A DNA stretch of 64,000 bases, from assembly GCA_050084515.1 (NCBI GenBank), contig CM114273.1, positions 37,882,001-37,946,000 of the forward strand, read 5' to 3'. A program made the position numbers and the translations under genes. Shown here piece after piece: positions 47,313 through 62,420 of this stretch. The notes beneath the pieces are model-generated. The model worked only from the letters and a program-made list of their open reading frames with translations. It was not told the origin of the DNA and did no database searches. The stretch comes from Blasia pusilla (taxonomy: Eukaryota; Marchantiophyta; Marchantiopsida; Blasiales). Numbering within the stretch: position 1 is the first letter of the stretch; every line of letters begins with the position of its first letter.

Positions 47313-50238
47313 TCGGAGGCCGTAAAATTTTAGACGTCCTTCAATCTCTTGACCGTAAAACAGAGACGGTTTCCATTTATGTCCGAAGAACGTTTATATT
47401 AGAGATTCCGTAGATTTGAAGGCCTCCGACTTAAGTACACATGAACATGTTTTGGACGTCCGGCCGTAGGAGGTGAGCGTCCACCTCCAACGGTAGCCCG
47501 CACCCGAGCACGGAATTTGACCATATATAGAGTTATGGCTTCGTACGTCCGATCCTATGACACGTTTCTGAGACGCCCTATTGTCGCGGCGGGGACCGAG
47601 GGTCCGGGCAGTGCACGATCGAGACCCGCGGATCACATATTCTGATATTGTGGTGTTCACGTGCACCCTCGCGAGGCGGGGCCCGCCGCCCGCAACGCCC
47701 GAACGACGGACCGACCGCACGAAACTGACGACGCTGGCTATGGCCCAGCGGGGCCCCCTATGCGTAACGGTCGTCGCAGTTCGGACTCCGGAGTTGTGAA
47801 TAGCTTAACGGGATGTGGAGTAGGATCTGGTGACCACAGGATTCCTATGCGCGAAGTCAGTCGTCTGGTCACATGCACCATGAAGAAGGAAACAGAATGA
47901 AGAGTAGTCGGTCACATGCAGCACGAACGGGCCACGGAGAGGAGAGGAGAGGAGAGGACGAAGAATCTATAACAACGAGTAAAAGAGATCCAAAGTAGTA
48001 CATGTGGATGATTAATTAACAATCAAATGGCAAACAAGATCGGAAAGTCCCGGAAGAAGGTGAGAAAGCCAATTGTAAGAACTAACCTGAGAAGTTTAAT
48101 ACAAGGTACCCACCCGCAAAGACTTATCCGAGTCGAGAATGCATTAATTCAAGTTAAGCAATATTATCTGAAATTAATGCAGCGGGAGTGAAGTGAAGAC
48201 ACTAATCTTGGTGGGAAAAATCTATGAATGAAGAGATTAATGTTGTTTGGAAATTTTAATTTTCTATAAACATATCTAATTTTTCTCCCCATGTCACACG
48301 GCAAACATAGACGGGTTGGTAAATTATTAAGGCATTTTCTCATAATAATATAAATAATTATTTTTTATGATGTATTTGTTGTTATATTTTTATAATTTCT
48401 ATTTTTTCAATTTTTTGAAAAAATCAAAATTTGGTTCCAAGTCCGCGACTTGCATGAACACCAACATTAGTATTAATTTCAAATTTCTGTGTTTGGGTAG
48501 GAGTGAAAGTAAGTGTACTAATGAGATTTGCAATGCCAGAATCCAGATCGCAGCGCGGGCTTGTTTTGACACCCGCTACTGGAAAACATCCTAATGACCG
48601 GCACGGGAGTTGACGGAGGGCGTCGTCGTCGTCACCCTGGTCCGATCCACATTATCGCGCAAAGGACAAACGTGAACTGGCCGCGGTGAAATTATGGAGG
48701 GCATTTACTTATGGAAACGGGAAAGTGTTCGTTCGCTAGCTGGAGCAGAACGAACACGGGCATATGGTCTAATTATTGCGTCCAACTCACTCGGCAACTG
48801 GCGGTTGCCGCCCACCACATGTGCGGGGGAAATGGTCCCCACTGCGTCAGCTTTTGGATGCTCGCTATGCACGTCTTGCCTCCTTATCTATCCAGATGAT
48901 CCAGCTTTCCACGGACGCAAGAGGATCACTTCTTTTCTGTTTTGTTCTGTTCTCACATCATATCACATCGTCGCCCTCGCTTGCTCTTTCCCGTCCCTTC
49001 TCCAGACTTCCATCTCCGTCGACTACCAAGAATCGGGAACCTGCAACGTGCAAACTTTTCGCATACGGCAGATCTCGTGGGAGATCTCGTGCTCAGTTTC
49101 GGAGGCGTTCAGAGAGGGAGAGATACTATCAATCAACGACGACGTTGCCGAGAAAAGAGAAACGGTCGTCGGCCTTCAGGTAGAATCTGCATGTGTCTAG
49201 TGCCTCGCCGCTTGGATTAACGTCTCGCGCATATTTGTCGCGGATCTGCTTAACAAGCAGACGGAGGAGTCCACCGGACTCGTTTGTTCGAAGGGGATAG
49301 ACTGGCCGGTACGGCCCCGAAGTGCTGTCCGCCTAATCCAAGAGTCGATTGCGCGGGATGCTGTAATACAGACGCCTTTATCTGGCGCTGCTGACACGAA
49401 TTTGCAGAGACTTTTCCGAGGGGTAGTCGCGCAGTGACGTTTGGTGAAATCTATAGCGTTCTTTGGGACAAGCAAGGGGAACGTGCCGCGCAGAAGCTGA
49501 AATACAGTGTAACAGTAACAGGCAACCCTCATGACAGAGCACGGATTGTTGTGTACATGAATGCCAGATAGTGTCAGTTTTCCGAATTTCGAACAGATAA
49601 TGACGTACGAAGTCGCATTCTAAAATTCTTAAATGCTCGACAGATGAAGCACATTAGAGAAATGTGGACGGGATCGAATTACGGGTCCTGAAACAATACG
49701 GGCTCTTTTATTCTTCCACTTCATCGGAGTGGTGAAATTAATTATGTACAGTTCCGAGACACAAAAGAATCCAATGTGTGACATATGCTTCATGCCTCCG
49801 GCGAGCTAACTTCTGTCATATTCGTACCCTTTGTTTAAACAAGACTGTAAAGCCTGCATAGATCTAGCCTATCAACTGGAAAATGATAGTAGGCATTACC
49901 TCGTGCAGTGGCTACAGAGACTCCCCCATATTTAACGGTGGATTTTCGAGCCCATCCTCCGATCTACTGTTAGGGTGACGACTTCGACGACGATCGAGCA
50001 CCCCCACACTGGAACCATCCATTCAATCCACCCACCCCTAAATGACGATTTTCGGGACTCTTGGACGTTTGACTCTCTCTCCTAATCAAGAATGTGACCA
50101 CTTTCTAGGACTAGTGTGACTGACCATGGGCACACAGATCCATCGGTGACAACCCATCGATGCCGATCTTCTACTTTCCTTCGAGACAGAGCTCCCATCC
50201 GTATACGGTTCATTCCAGGTTGAGCGGATGTTGAAAAC
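47313..50238. other. Intergenic DNA, GC-rich then mixed, no gene seen
   Basis: 47440-47960 is GC-rich with short overlapping ORFs on both strands and a GAGAG pentamer repeat at about 47936-47958. 48700-49200 has a 168-codon plus-strand ORF without family resemblance and with shadows in the other frames. Nothing here can be supported as a gene. Confidence 0.4.
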
Positions 50239-50404
50239 TTATACCCTTTTTCCCCGTCTGCGGATGAAGGGATAATTCATCGCCTCCCGACAGCCGGGGC
50301 AAAACATAAAATTGCAGTTTCGTATCGGTGACCTGAAAATTGGGACAATAAGGGTCCAGAATTTGACCTGTGTTACATGAGAATCAATGGACAACACGCA
50401 GGCC

Positions 50405-52135
50405 TTAACAGATAGCGTTGAGCCAAATGTGGGCAAGCATAACATCCACGAAATACCAATGCGGCTGCCGATACCAAGGCGACAAGTTGACCCCCGGAGC
50501 GCGCCCGTAATGGCCCCCATCGCTGTAGCTGTTGTCGTAGTGGAAGGGAAAGGTGAGATCGAAACCATCCACGAATTTGACCGGCATCTCATGGCTTATC
50601 TTCTTGAACTTCTCCACGAGCACGTGATTGTAAATCTCCATTTTGTTCGGATTGCTGGGCATGGGTCTGGAGTTTCCCGCTGGGGCAACCGTCGTGCGCC
50701 AAATTAGCACGGGCTTGCGATCTTCCGGGATGCGTTTGTACAGCTTGCGCCACCAATCGAGGGCGAAATCAGCAGCGGCCGTGATATCATCGTACTCGCG
50801 ATACCCATCGTGCAATCCCGAGTTCATGATAATCGTGTCCGGCCATCGCTCGCCATTGAAATGTGCGAGAATCTTCTGCTGGTGCTCCTCGTGGTTCATG
50901 GTGTGCCAGCCCTCACCATTCGCGTTCACATCGTTGGCTCCATTAAAGATGCTGCTCACTTGAAGTCGTTGGTCCAGTCGGTGCGGGTTGATGAAGTAGG
51001 TCTCGTAGCTCCGTTCCAGCTGATAGTCAGCTAAGTTTGCCCGGCCTGGCAGATCCCACTCGAGGATGAAGAGAACAAGGTTACGAATCGTGTCCTGGAA
51101 GTTGGAATCCCCCCACATGAGGAACCACTTTCCATCCAAGCACTGCCAAGCTTCCTCCCTCTCGAAAATTTTGAAACTGCAGTGCGCGGAATAGCTCCAT
51201 CCGTTACTCTCAAGCCTTCCCACGGGCCCCAGGCACCACGGTTTCTCGCACTGCCAGTGCTCCGGAGGCACGCACTTGAATCGCTTCTGGTCATCGGCCT
51301 CGCACGCCTCGTTGAAGTAACTGCGCGTCCACCTCCCCGACCACACCCCGAGATCGAAATCTTCCTTCGTGCACTGAGCCAATTTCATTCTGTCGTTGTC
51401 CGAGCGCGGAGGAAGCATTACGTCCAACTCCGTCTCCACGAACACCTGCTGCAACGCAAACGCATCCCCGAAAATATCCATGCCGTGCCAATTCGGGAAC
51501 AGCAGCCATATCTGCAGGGTGAAGGTGCCCGCCCAGCGCGATGGAACCATCAGCTCCAGCCCGTAGGTCCCGTTGCCATAATCAATCGTTGGTAGCCGTG
51601 ATCGGTAGTGATCGTTGTGGAAATCTACTTCGTAGAAGTCGCCCCCCGAGCACCGCCTTTCCCCGTCCTCCTGGTACGCCACCAAAGTCAGCAAGTACTT
51701 GGTGTCGGTCCTGAACAGGTACCGGCCTTTACTTACCTTAGGAAGGTTTTCCAATCTCGTGAAATTGGTCGTCTGATTGTGGCAAGCGATCGTGCCGTTC
51801 AGTTTAAGCAGAGTGCGCACCGTCTGCTCGTAGCTGCCTGAATTATCCAGGAGGAAATTCGATCTAGTCGGAAGATTCGATGCTTGAGAGGTCGAATTGC
51901 TGTGAGAGATCGCTGGCGAGGTCGAGCTGTGGTCGTAGTTCCACACTCCGCGCATGAAGCCTGGTATGGAATCCTCCCTCAAGCCATGCAGAAGCAGCAG
52001 CATTCCGGCGCTGGTAACAAACGCTATGCACACCAACGCCAACCTCTTCTGCTCTTCGATCAGAAAGCTAGGGAACACGCCCTTGGGTGGTGGTGGTGCG
52101 AGCGCCCCCCGGCGCTCAGACTTGGGATTCTTCAT
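50405..52135 (-). CDS. NXPE-like PC-esterase, type II membrane protein
   Basis: Intronless ORF of 576 aa. A short cytosolic tail with KxxKSERRG and a PPPP run precedes one membrane anchor at about residues 31-51 (LALVCIAFVTSAGMLLLL) and no cleavable signal, so type II and probably Golgi lumen. Residues ~110-240 look like the Ig/filamin-like domain of NXPE proteins (YGLELMVPSRWAGTFTLQIW). Residues ~250-576 look like a PC-esterase (SGNH-like) domain: catalytic GDS at 342-344 in KWFLMWGDSNFQDTIRNLV, NSGLHD at 439-444, IWRTTVAP at 478-485 and a terminal D-x-x-H at 539-542. Paired Cys in 255-322 suggest disulfides; N-glycosylation sequons lie at 113, 124 and 188. Relatives (PMR5/TBL, Cas1p) O-acetylate or deacetylate glycans, so a role in cell-wall or glycan acylation is inferred. 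ATG 52135 is the first in frame. 50239-50404 is probable 3'UTR. Confidence 0.82.
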   Translation of the reverse strand: MKNPKSERRGALAPPPPKGVFPSFLIEEQKRLALVCIAFVTSAGMLLLLHGLREDSIPGFMRGVWNYDHSSTSPAISHSNSTSQASNLPTRSNFLLDNSGSYEQTVRTLLKLNGTIACHNQTTNFTRLENLPKVSKGRYLFRTDTKYLLTLVAYQEDGERRCSGGDFYEVDFHNDHYRSRLPTIDYGNGTYGLELMVPSRWAGTFTLQIWLLFPNWHGMDIFGDAFALQQVFVETELDVMLPPRSDNDRMKLAQCTKEDFDLGVWSGRWTRSYFNEACEADDQKRFKCVPPEHWQCEKPWCLGPVGRLESNGWSYSAHCSFKIFEREEAWQCLDGKWFLMWGDSNFQDTIRNLVLFILEWDLPGRANLADYQLERSYETYFINPHRLDQRLQVSSIFNGANDVNANGEGWHTMNHEEHQQKILAHFNGERWPDTIIMNSGLHDGYREYDDITAAADFALDWWRKLYKRIPEDRKPVLIWRTTVAPAGNSRPMPSNPNKMEIYNHVLVEKFKKISHEMPVKFVDGFDLTFPFHYDNSYSDGGHYGRAPGVNLSPWYRQPHWYFVDVMLAHIWLNAIC

Positions 52136-53539
52136 CGTAAAATCCTTCGGATGGAGAGGGACCGATCAATTAATTTGACGAAACGCACAGTCGACCAAGT
52201 CGCCGGCCAGAGCGAAATTACTCGCGCCACCAGCAACCAGTGATCTCAAATGATCTCATCAGCCGATCTGATTCGAACGACAGTGGAGGAAATTCAATCT
52301 GAAACTCACGCCGGAGTCGCACTCGAGGGATCGGATACTTGAACGATTCTCGGATGCTCCGCACGCAATTGCGAACTCGGGGCTGTGACGGAGAAATGTC
52401 AAATTTCCGCAAATCCACAGGCTACCGATGAACCGTGAGTCCCGATACCAATGTGGAACATGTCTGTGCGTTCGGAAGTTCGTCGATAGCTTGAGGAAAC
52501 GCTGGATGGATCAAAATCCGCGGTTTCGAATCTCAAAGTTCCAGGGAAGAGAAGCGGGAGGATTCACAGACTTCCCTCCGTACTTCTCCCCCGACAGCCG
52601 ATCTGTCTGCAGTTCCGTTTTCCTCCTCTCTGAACCTGAAGCTGTAGCTGTGCGCACTGGAGGTACTTGCATCTGTGAACTTGTGGGCCCTGCTGCTCTG
52701 GGCTGCGCTGGACAACTTTACCGCACCAGTGCTAGCCCATTAGAAACCCATCACACATGTGAGGAGTCGCACGCTGCACAATATCCTCTGCACTACGAAA
52801 ATTGCGGCGGAAAAATGCCGCGCCTCTCGGTGTCAGGAGAGCGTGTACTCATAAGCAGTGTCCGCCTTCTGTGTGAGTGTGTGTGTGTGTAGGAGAGAGA
52901 GAGAGAAGTTGAGAGGAGAAAAACGCGATGTCAAGTCTCCGTAGGGGGGCATATGAAGTAGGCTGAGGCCAGCAGCGGCACCACGTCAGAAATAGACAGA
53001 CGGAGGACGTGCCCGGAACTATTTTCCACGCTCAACATGTAAGAAATGTGATCGACAGTTCCCAAGGCACCGTCTATGAAGGTGAATGAATTACCTAGTG
53101 CACTCCGGGAGGACTGTTTGACACTACTTTGAGTTCCATATCACGGTACCCCCCCCTAGCTTTAAACATCGAAGGCGATCGATTCGCAGTGTGAGCGACT
53201 GGACGTGCCCCCCGAATCCACACTGGCCCGGGGCGCACGTCCGTTCCATGATTCTCAATCCGCACCTCTCGGGGTCTCTCCTCCTTCGTCGTGTGTCTTG
53301 GAAACTACGCGATACATCGAAGTTAGGATGTAGATAATGTCGAAGTGCAATGTCTACTACGGACACACAAGCGAGAAAGTTGAGGCATCAAGGGGAATCT
53401 GTGGAAACTGACTGCACCGGACGCATTCCTGACTCTTTTCCGTCTGCGTCACTCTCTCGCTTCTCTGGAGCTTCCCTCTACGTCCGCGTCGTCCATCTCA
53501 CTCTTCTCCCTCTGCGCGTAAGCGCTCTTCTTTCCCCTC
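52136..53539. other. Upstream region of the esterase gene, no other gene seen
   Basis: Divergent GC-rich sequence, the likely promoter and 5'UTR of the 50405-52135 gene. A 154-codon plus-strand ORF (52428-52892) shows no domain and ends in a GT-repeat translated as Cys-Val. A short GT/GA microsatellite lies at about 52875-52910. Confidence 0.45.
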
Positions 53540-53548
53540 CAGAGTATA

Positions 53549-53831
53549 AAATATATATATATATATATATAGAAAAAGGATGGGAAACCCATTAAGATAC
53601 AAAAGACGGGGCATGGAGACCCAAAATAGACCTCGGGGCCGCAACCGGTCCCGATTTTAAAACTCGTCGTTTTCTTCTGACGCCATTCATCGGGGTCGTC
53701 GATTCACCGGCATCCTCACCGGTCATTTCTACCCAGATATGACTCCGTAATGTTTGCTTTGTGGGTATCCCTGGCCTCCCAGCCGGGCGTCTGGGGAGAC
53801 TCTCGGAGTCTGAGACGTCGGACTCCCACAC
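53549..53831 (-). mobile_element. LINE family C 3' end with TA microsatellite tail
   Basis: The stretch GGATGGGAAACCCATTAAGATACAAA (first at about 53579, quoted in pieces: GGATGGGAAACCC, ATTAAGATACAAA) matches the 3'-end block at 58797 (GGATGGAAAACCC, ATCGAGATACAAA). Here it adjoins a TA repeat (53549-53570), so on the minus strand the LINE ends ...GGGTTTCCCATCC, a few T/C, then (TA)n. The right boundary is uncertain. Confidence 0.5.
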
Positions 53832-56800
53832 CCGGCGGAAAACTGGTAGAAATTCTTCACGCCGGAGTCGTCACGACCGACCATTTACCTGGGGATAACT
53901 AACCACTAAATCCCGCCCCGTAATTAACCAGGGCACGGGATCCTGACCCTCGTTTAGGTCGATCCGTAGACGTATCGGGTACTATGGTACGACTACAGCA
54001 GCACTGCTGCACTACTCGTACAAAAGTCAACAATGATCCGTGTCTGGACATGTCGGACAAAAAGGAGAAGAATTCAAAGGATTCGGTGTTCTAGTCTCTT
54101 AAAACTCTGATCACGGACACCCAGAAGAAAAGGTCGCGAATTCTTGGAGGACTTTGTCCAGCGGCATTCCCCAGTTTGGCTGACCGGCAAAAGGTTTCCG
54201 TGAGTTTCCTGATTGTCGAATGTCGATTCGCCTGCACCTTAACTAACTCTGAAGGCCGCTTCGCGTGCTTCGGGCTCATTTTTTTCCCTTGTGTTCCAGA
54301 ATTCTGAAGTCATCCTACTGCCTCGTCTCCAAGGGTCAATCGCAATTACAAATCACGTTTGTGGAGTTGTGGTAGGAATATTTGACATGACCCTGATCAC
54401 GAACTCGGACGTTTCAGGCGGTGTCCCCGTGTCCGGAACCTGTTAATATGATCACAGTTTCGAACTCTTCATTCACGAGGCTAGAATCGACACATGTTTC
54501 TAGATATATGGAGAAGTTTAGTGTCGCTCTCACGATCCTTCCGAAGTTTGCGAATTCCGTGTGCTCAGTAAGTGGAAGGTTAGCGATGCTTTGAGTTCAG
54601 CCAGATTTCTTTGTTTCTCTTGCGCTGACTTTCTCATTCGAAGCCTGAGTTTCCCGGCCAGGATCTGCTCTTGTGAAGAGGTTCGAAACGATTGACGATG
54701 GAATCCACTCACAAATTTTGAAAATTTCTAACGTGCGACAACGTTGACGTGGGGAGAGCTTCCCGTGCACAGTGAAAATTTCGACCCTCTCCGAACTCTG
54801 CTCTCCACGATGCGCCTTGAAGACTTGGAGGATGAGAAGCTCGAGCACTGTCCGTTCTGGTCAAAGGCACCACAATTTGAAACTCCAGAAAGATGGCGCA
54901 AGGCCAGGGAATAATAACAATCTCACACACACAGCCTGTCGTAGCCTCACGACCATACACCCCACGCCAGGTCAGACGTTGGTGTGTAGCCTTCTGTGCG
55001 GGTATGCGCGAGACGTCTTTCTTCCTGAATTCATGTTGGATGGTAAGGACACTGGATCACACCACACCGAGGGAAGACCGGCGTGCTAATGTTCTTTTTC
55101 GGGGGTGCTGCTGAAGCACTTTTGTCCCATTTGTTCACACGAACGACACTCACGAATTCTTCTTTGCGGACGCGAGGCAAACCACCACATGAGATGCACA
55201 AAGAAATTGTCGAGAAAACTCTCCCCGCGCGTCGCGTGCGAAAAAATCGCCAGTGCATATTATGTCTCGAAGATGAATTGGAAAAAGTCCCGGGATCAAA
55301 GCAGAAAGAAAGATGCAGGTGAACGGGTCCGACCTCATGGAGCGACACATGCCCGAGGCACCTGTTGCCTCCAAGAAGTTAAAGCACGCAAAGGCGGAAA
55401 GGGTTACCAAGCTTCATGCTACATGTCAAACGCTCCATACATCCAAAAGTTCCATCCAATAGTGGAGGAATCTCAGACGAGGAAACCATTTTCGCTCGCG
55501 GATACGAGACTGACTGTGAGAGAAAACAGAGGGAGCTGCACACGCGGACCCTGAGAACCAAACTTACTAGTTTATGACCCTTCTATCGTTAGAATATTTA
55601 GTGTCCCGATGATAAAAAAAAAACGTGAGGATTTACGTGATTTCGATGTTAACGGCTGAAGTTTATTGCGTATACGTGTGTATACCTACTACTAAGCCAT
55701 AGTAATCGGTGCTAAGGCCATTCATGGGATGAAAAAATTATTCCGTGAGACTGAAGACATCTGAATTAATATTTGTCCTCTCACTCATCACTAAACTTTT
55801 GTTTTCTATTTTCTATGTCATATTACTACTTTTTATGCATTTATTCTCTTCATTTCAAGCCGTAATAATATCTTTCTTTCTTCTAGTTTCGCGCCAATTT
55901 TATTAAAAAACCCCAAACCATGATCTTAACAAGTAACAATTAAGATTAAGTAACAAAGTAGATTCTACATCTAATAGAGGCGTATCGTGGTGAAATACTG
56001 AAAATTTAGAACAACCGAATAGATAAAAAAGAAAAAGGAAAAGGGCAAAGAAAAAAGTATTATTCTGTTATAAAATTCTTGTACCCAAGCGAATCCCTGC
56101 ATTCTATTTGGTGCCGGTCCGACAAACCCCATTACGAATGACGGAGACTTAACTGCTAACTGACCCGAGGTCCAAGAGAATCCTCAAGTACTGGACGTCG
56201 TGAGAAGTCCGGCTTTTAACAATCGTTGCAGGGGACGTACTTTGGCGCTCGCTACCCTACTCCGTCCACGGAGACCTACGTTCGGCGATGCATCGAGTCC
56301 CGTAGGGGATCGCTTTTATTTATATATCTATATATATATATATCTATATATACTGACTGCAGTCAACCGTAAGAGAAACGCGGTGGAAGTGCGGACGACT
56401 ATTTCGTTTTCACACTATGGACAATAATTCGTTCGGCTATTGAGAACGTATTAAAACTTTCTTTTTATTAGAAGAATTCTTTTTACATGTTACTCGGATG
56501 AATCATTTGTTCTCAGGGTCATCTCGTGAACACGAAAAATCCAATAAAAGATTTATATCTTCGTGGTTGGATATTCACGTGATGGCAAATTGATTCCAAA
56601 GTATTTTAGGCTGGATATTTTTGGATATTATTAAAATTTTAATTTCTAAAATTTTACATGCAAAAAGGTTGATGTAAAAATAATAAAGAGAGATTTTCCA
56701 GTTAAATATCAATGATAATGAAACCCTAACTTCACATTAAGAAAAATCAAATATATTTCCTCATTAATTTGGGAAAAAAAAATAGTTATGAAAAAAGTTT

Positions 56801-57896
56801 ACTCTCGTCATTTTGAAAGTATAAATCTTGTCTACCATTTTCTTTCTCCCTCCTATTTTTTTCCCAAATTAAGATTATATTTCCCTCATAACTAAATTTG
56901 TTTTTTTTGTAAATTTTTAATTAAAAACAATTTATTTTAACAGGAAAAAAGAATAAATATGAGGATGACTTAAGACTATTGCATGAATTTCCTTGTTGAT
57001 TTAAGCAAGGTTGCTTATGGACAAAGTCCGTGCCCACAAATATGTCCATTTCTATGGATTTACGTCCATCTTGTAGAAGGACTTGTCTATGTGGGCCCCA
57101 TCTACTCCTTATTTCTCATCCCTTCCCTTCCCCCACTTGCTTTTGTGATTTGGTCTGTCTCGTCTTTCCTCCTCCCACCTTATTGCCACGTCTATCATTT
57201 CCTTGCCTTCAACCATGAACTATAAGTATGAGCCCCAACTTTTGCAATTCATATTCATGGACATGTCCTAACTTGTGCGGTTTCGTGCAAAAATAGATTT
57301 AGGACAAGAAATTCTTCTTCTCTCTAAATTCCATCTTCCTTTCAATTTTAAAAATAAGATTATTCTTATGTCTTGAAGAAAATTTTGTCTCAACGTTCTT
57401 CTCTGCCCCTTCTCTCTTTTAGCCAAGACTAAAATAAAAATAAATTTTTCAACATAATTCTAAAACCTTTTTTTTTCATTTCTACCTTTAGCACACATGG
57501 CAGTCATATACAACTTCTCAAATGGAGCTAACTTATATAATAATATGATTTGCAAAAGAAAGGGAATAGGCTTCTTTTACCTCATATTACTAGTACTCTA
57601 TTGTGCTTGTGAATTGTACATGAAAAAAAAGAAAAAGATTTGAAACATTGAAGCTTCAACACTGACCAACATTTCAAGATTAGAGGAGTCATATAGTAAA
57701 GATTAGAGAAGCCAAAGCTTCAAGGATGTGGCGGAGAATAATTGCATAGATGTGAAATCTTATTTAGAGCTAATATAAAATATAAAGCCATGAAAGATAG
57801 ACATAAATATATATCAGTACTAGAAAGTACTCTTCTCACTTTTACAATTAAGTGCAATCCAATAAAAGAAGAAAATTTTAAAACTACTAGTGTAGA
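53832..57896. other. Intergenic DNA, no gene seen
   Basis: Mixed composition to 55560, then AT-rich. Small ORFs at 54597-54960, 55105-55554 and 56983-57225 lack domains and overlap others in competing frames. A TA-rich microsatellite lies at 56315-56352 and a LINE family B scrap at 54937 (separate entry). Confidence 0.45.
54937..54990 (-). mobile_element. LINE family B 3'-end scrap
   Basis: CCTGTCGTAGCC matches 18153-18164 exactly and is followed by the related CGACCATACACCCCACGCC (GGACCATAGACCCCGCGCC in family B). On the minus strand it reads RGVYGREATTG, compared with [11 protein letters not shown] at the C terminus of the family B ORF. Confidence 0.55.
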
Positions 57897-58345
57897 CCCG
57901 TATGGTTTAATTTACCTCCCAAAACGATAATTAACTTTCAAAATTGTTAAGTGCCATTCCTAATCAACTTTGAGCGATCTTATTTTTTTAGAAGGTGAGT
58001 GATCCTATCGGCTAAGAGTGCCAAGTGTCAAGAGGAGAAGAGAATAAAAAATGAAGGGATACTTTACAATATTAATATAGATATAGATTAAAATGGGTCA
58101 TCTTGTAAAAATATGATTTTCAATATACATGTGTCAAAACAAAACTAAGCAATGATTATGGCCTCACCTTTCTATGAGAGTGCCCCTTCATTTTGCAACC
58201 TCCTCTCCTCTTGACACTTGCCACTTTTGACCAACATGATGGCTTTCTTTTTGAACCAATGGGATTACGCAAAATTGATTTTAAAATTTCACTTGGGAAT
58301 TTTGAGAGTTAACTATGGGAGGAAAATTAAACCGGTGCATCACAC
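57897..58345. mobile_element. Foldback (MITE-like) element with long imperfect inverted repeats
   Basis: The left arm 57897-58060 is a diverged inverted copy of 58185-58345. Clear pairs: GGTTTAATTTACCTCCC (57904) with GGAGGAAAATTAAACC (58318), TTAACTTTCAAAATT (57931) with AATTTTGAGAGTTAA, and CCAAGTGTCAAGAGGAGA (58021) with TCTCCTCTTGACACTTGCC-like sequence (58203). The central 120 bp are unpaired. No coding capacity. The ends look like CTAGTGTAGACCCG and, inverted, CTCGTGTGATGCACCGG. Confidence 0.6.
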
Positions 58346-58796
58346 GAGCTTACACGAGTGAACATCCACTATCAACCTGCCCATTTGCGGAAGTGTTTTG
58401 CCTTGAGCGCAGTGAGCGAATGCAACCATTTCAAACCTAAGGTTTAGGGTGTGCAAAATACGAAATTCTTGATTTGTTACAAGATAGAAGCCGTCGAACC
58501 ATTATGGGGTGTGTCAAAGCTCACTAGCATATCTTTGTAGTTCCTATAACGACCGATCCAAGTTTCATACAGTAACTGCGATTCTTTACCACATTTAGAA
58601 TATTTTCCAAAGTTTGTATTGTGAGGATTCCTATCATATCGTATCGTATCTTTTCTATCATGAGTAGGAGAGTTCTAATATCTCCTCCCAATTATAATAG
58701 CTGCCGTGGGCAAGTTATAATCTTCCGCCTTTTGGACTAATTTGTTTTCTTTTGGTCATCGTTTCTAGGAGAATATAGACTTTAAGAGAAACCTGG

Positions 58797-59560
58797 ATGG
58801 AAAACCCATCGAGATACAAAGGGTGCGCGGGAGGAAGGGGGGCGCATAGCCAAAAATCCCGCGGGTCAAAATTGGCCCCAAAGAGACAGAAGGGGGCCTC
58901 CCCCCCTAATGACCAAAATCACCAACAGCAGAGACAATATCAACAACACCTAGAGAACTATGGCTACTACTAGGGTCTCTAGCATTAGCGTCTCCAACCG
59001 AATGAGCCCGCCGCAAAAGCACATTTTCTTGGGCACGCTGCAAAGCTATGGAGACCCGTTGTCTACAATAAAGTATCGCAGTGGCTAAGGACAACCCATT
59101 TCTCGACCGGAGATGATGGGCGCAATTCGGAAGGAACGATTCAAACCTCTCCCCCATAGCCGCGTTTATCTCAATGGCTAGGGGGATAAATCGATGTCCG
59201 TCATGAAGACAACTTTAAATGTGGGTCTTCTTTACCGCCGCCGCCGCTCCTTGTAGCAATCTCCCTTGTACCACTACTTGGGCTCGCACCGCCTCCCACG
59301 CAATATCCGTCCCTACAACATCCGCTACCACCACCTCACACTCTCGCGTCATGTAGAGATCAGCACGGATAAGGGAATCCCGCATGGAGTAGTGCCTCTC
59401 TCTCTGCCCATGGAAGCCACTCTCCCGAGCAACAGAGAACATAATATTCCGCAGTGCATCCTGACTGGCTATCCTCTCACCCCCAACCGAACACTATGCC
59501 AAATGCACACCAAGTGGATCGAGACTCCGGCGACACTCGCAATGTGTCAAACCAACCATA
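58797..59560 (-). mobile_element. LINE family C, C-terminal coding region and 3' end
   Basis: On the minus strand: MFSVARESGFHGQRER, RADLYMTRECEVVVADVVGT, then (past a stop) HDGHRFIPLAIEINAAMGER, FESFLPNCAHHLRSRNGLSL, ATAILYCRQRVSIALQRAQ and NVLLRRAHS. This pattern (FIPLA.E..ALGE.F..FL, YRQRVSVALQRAQA) is the usual C-terminal end of plant and algal LINE polyproteins after the RT. The RT itself is missing. The 3' end matches 53579. One stop at about 59215 and possible frameshifts show it is dead. Confidence 0.65.

Positions 59561-62420
<2,860 letters not shown>

Noticed and set aside
48694-49200. 168-codon plus-strand ORF
   Set aside because: No recognisable family, shadows of similar length in other frames, no splice or conservation support.
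51182-51595. 137-codon plus-strand ORF
   Set aside because: Antisense to the esterase gene, a shadow of its codon usage.
52428-52892. 154-codon plus-strand ORF
   Set aside because: Sits in the promoter region of the esterase gene and ends in a translated GT repeat; no domain.
54670-54690. Possible tRNA box B (GAGGTTCGAAACG)
   Set aside because: No matching box A or acceptor stem at tRNA distance.
55105-55554. 149-codon plus-strand ORF
   Set aside because: Competing ORFs on both strands and no protein-family features.
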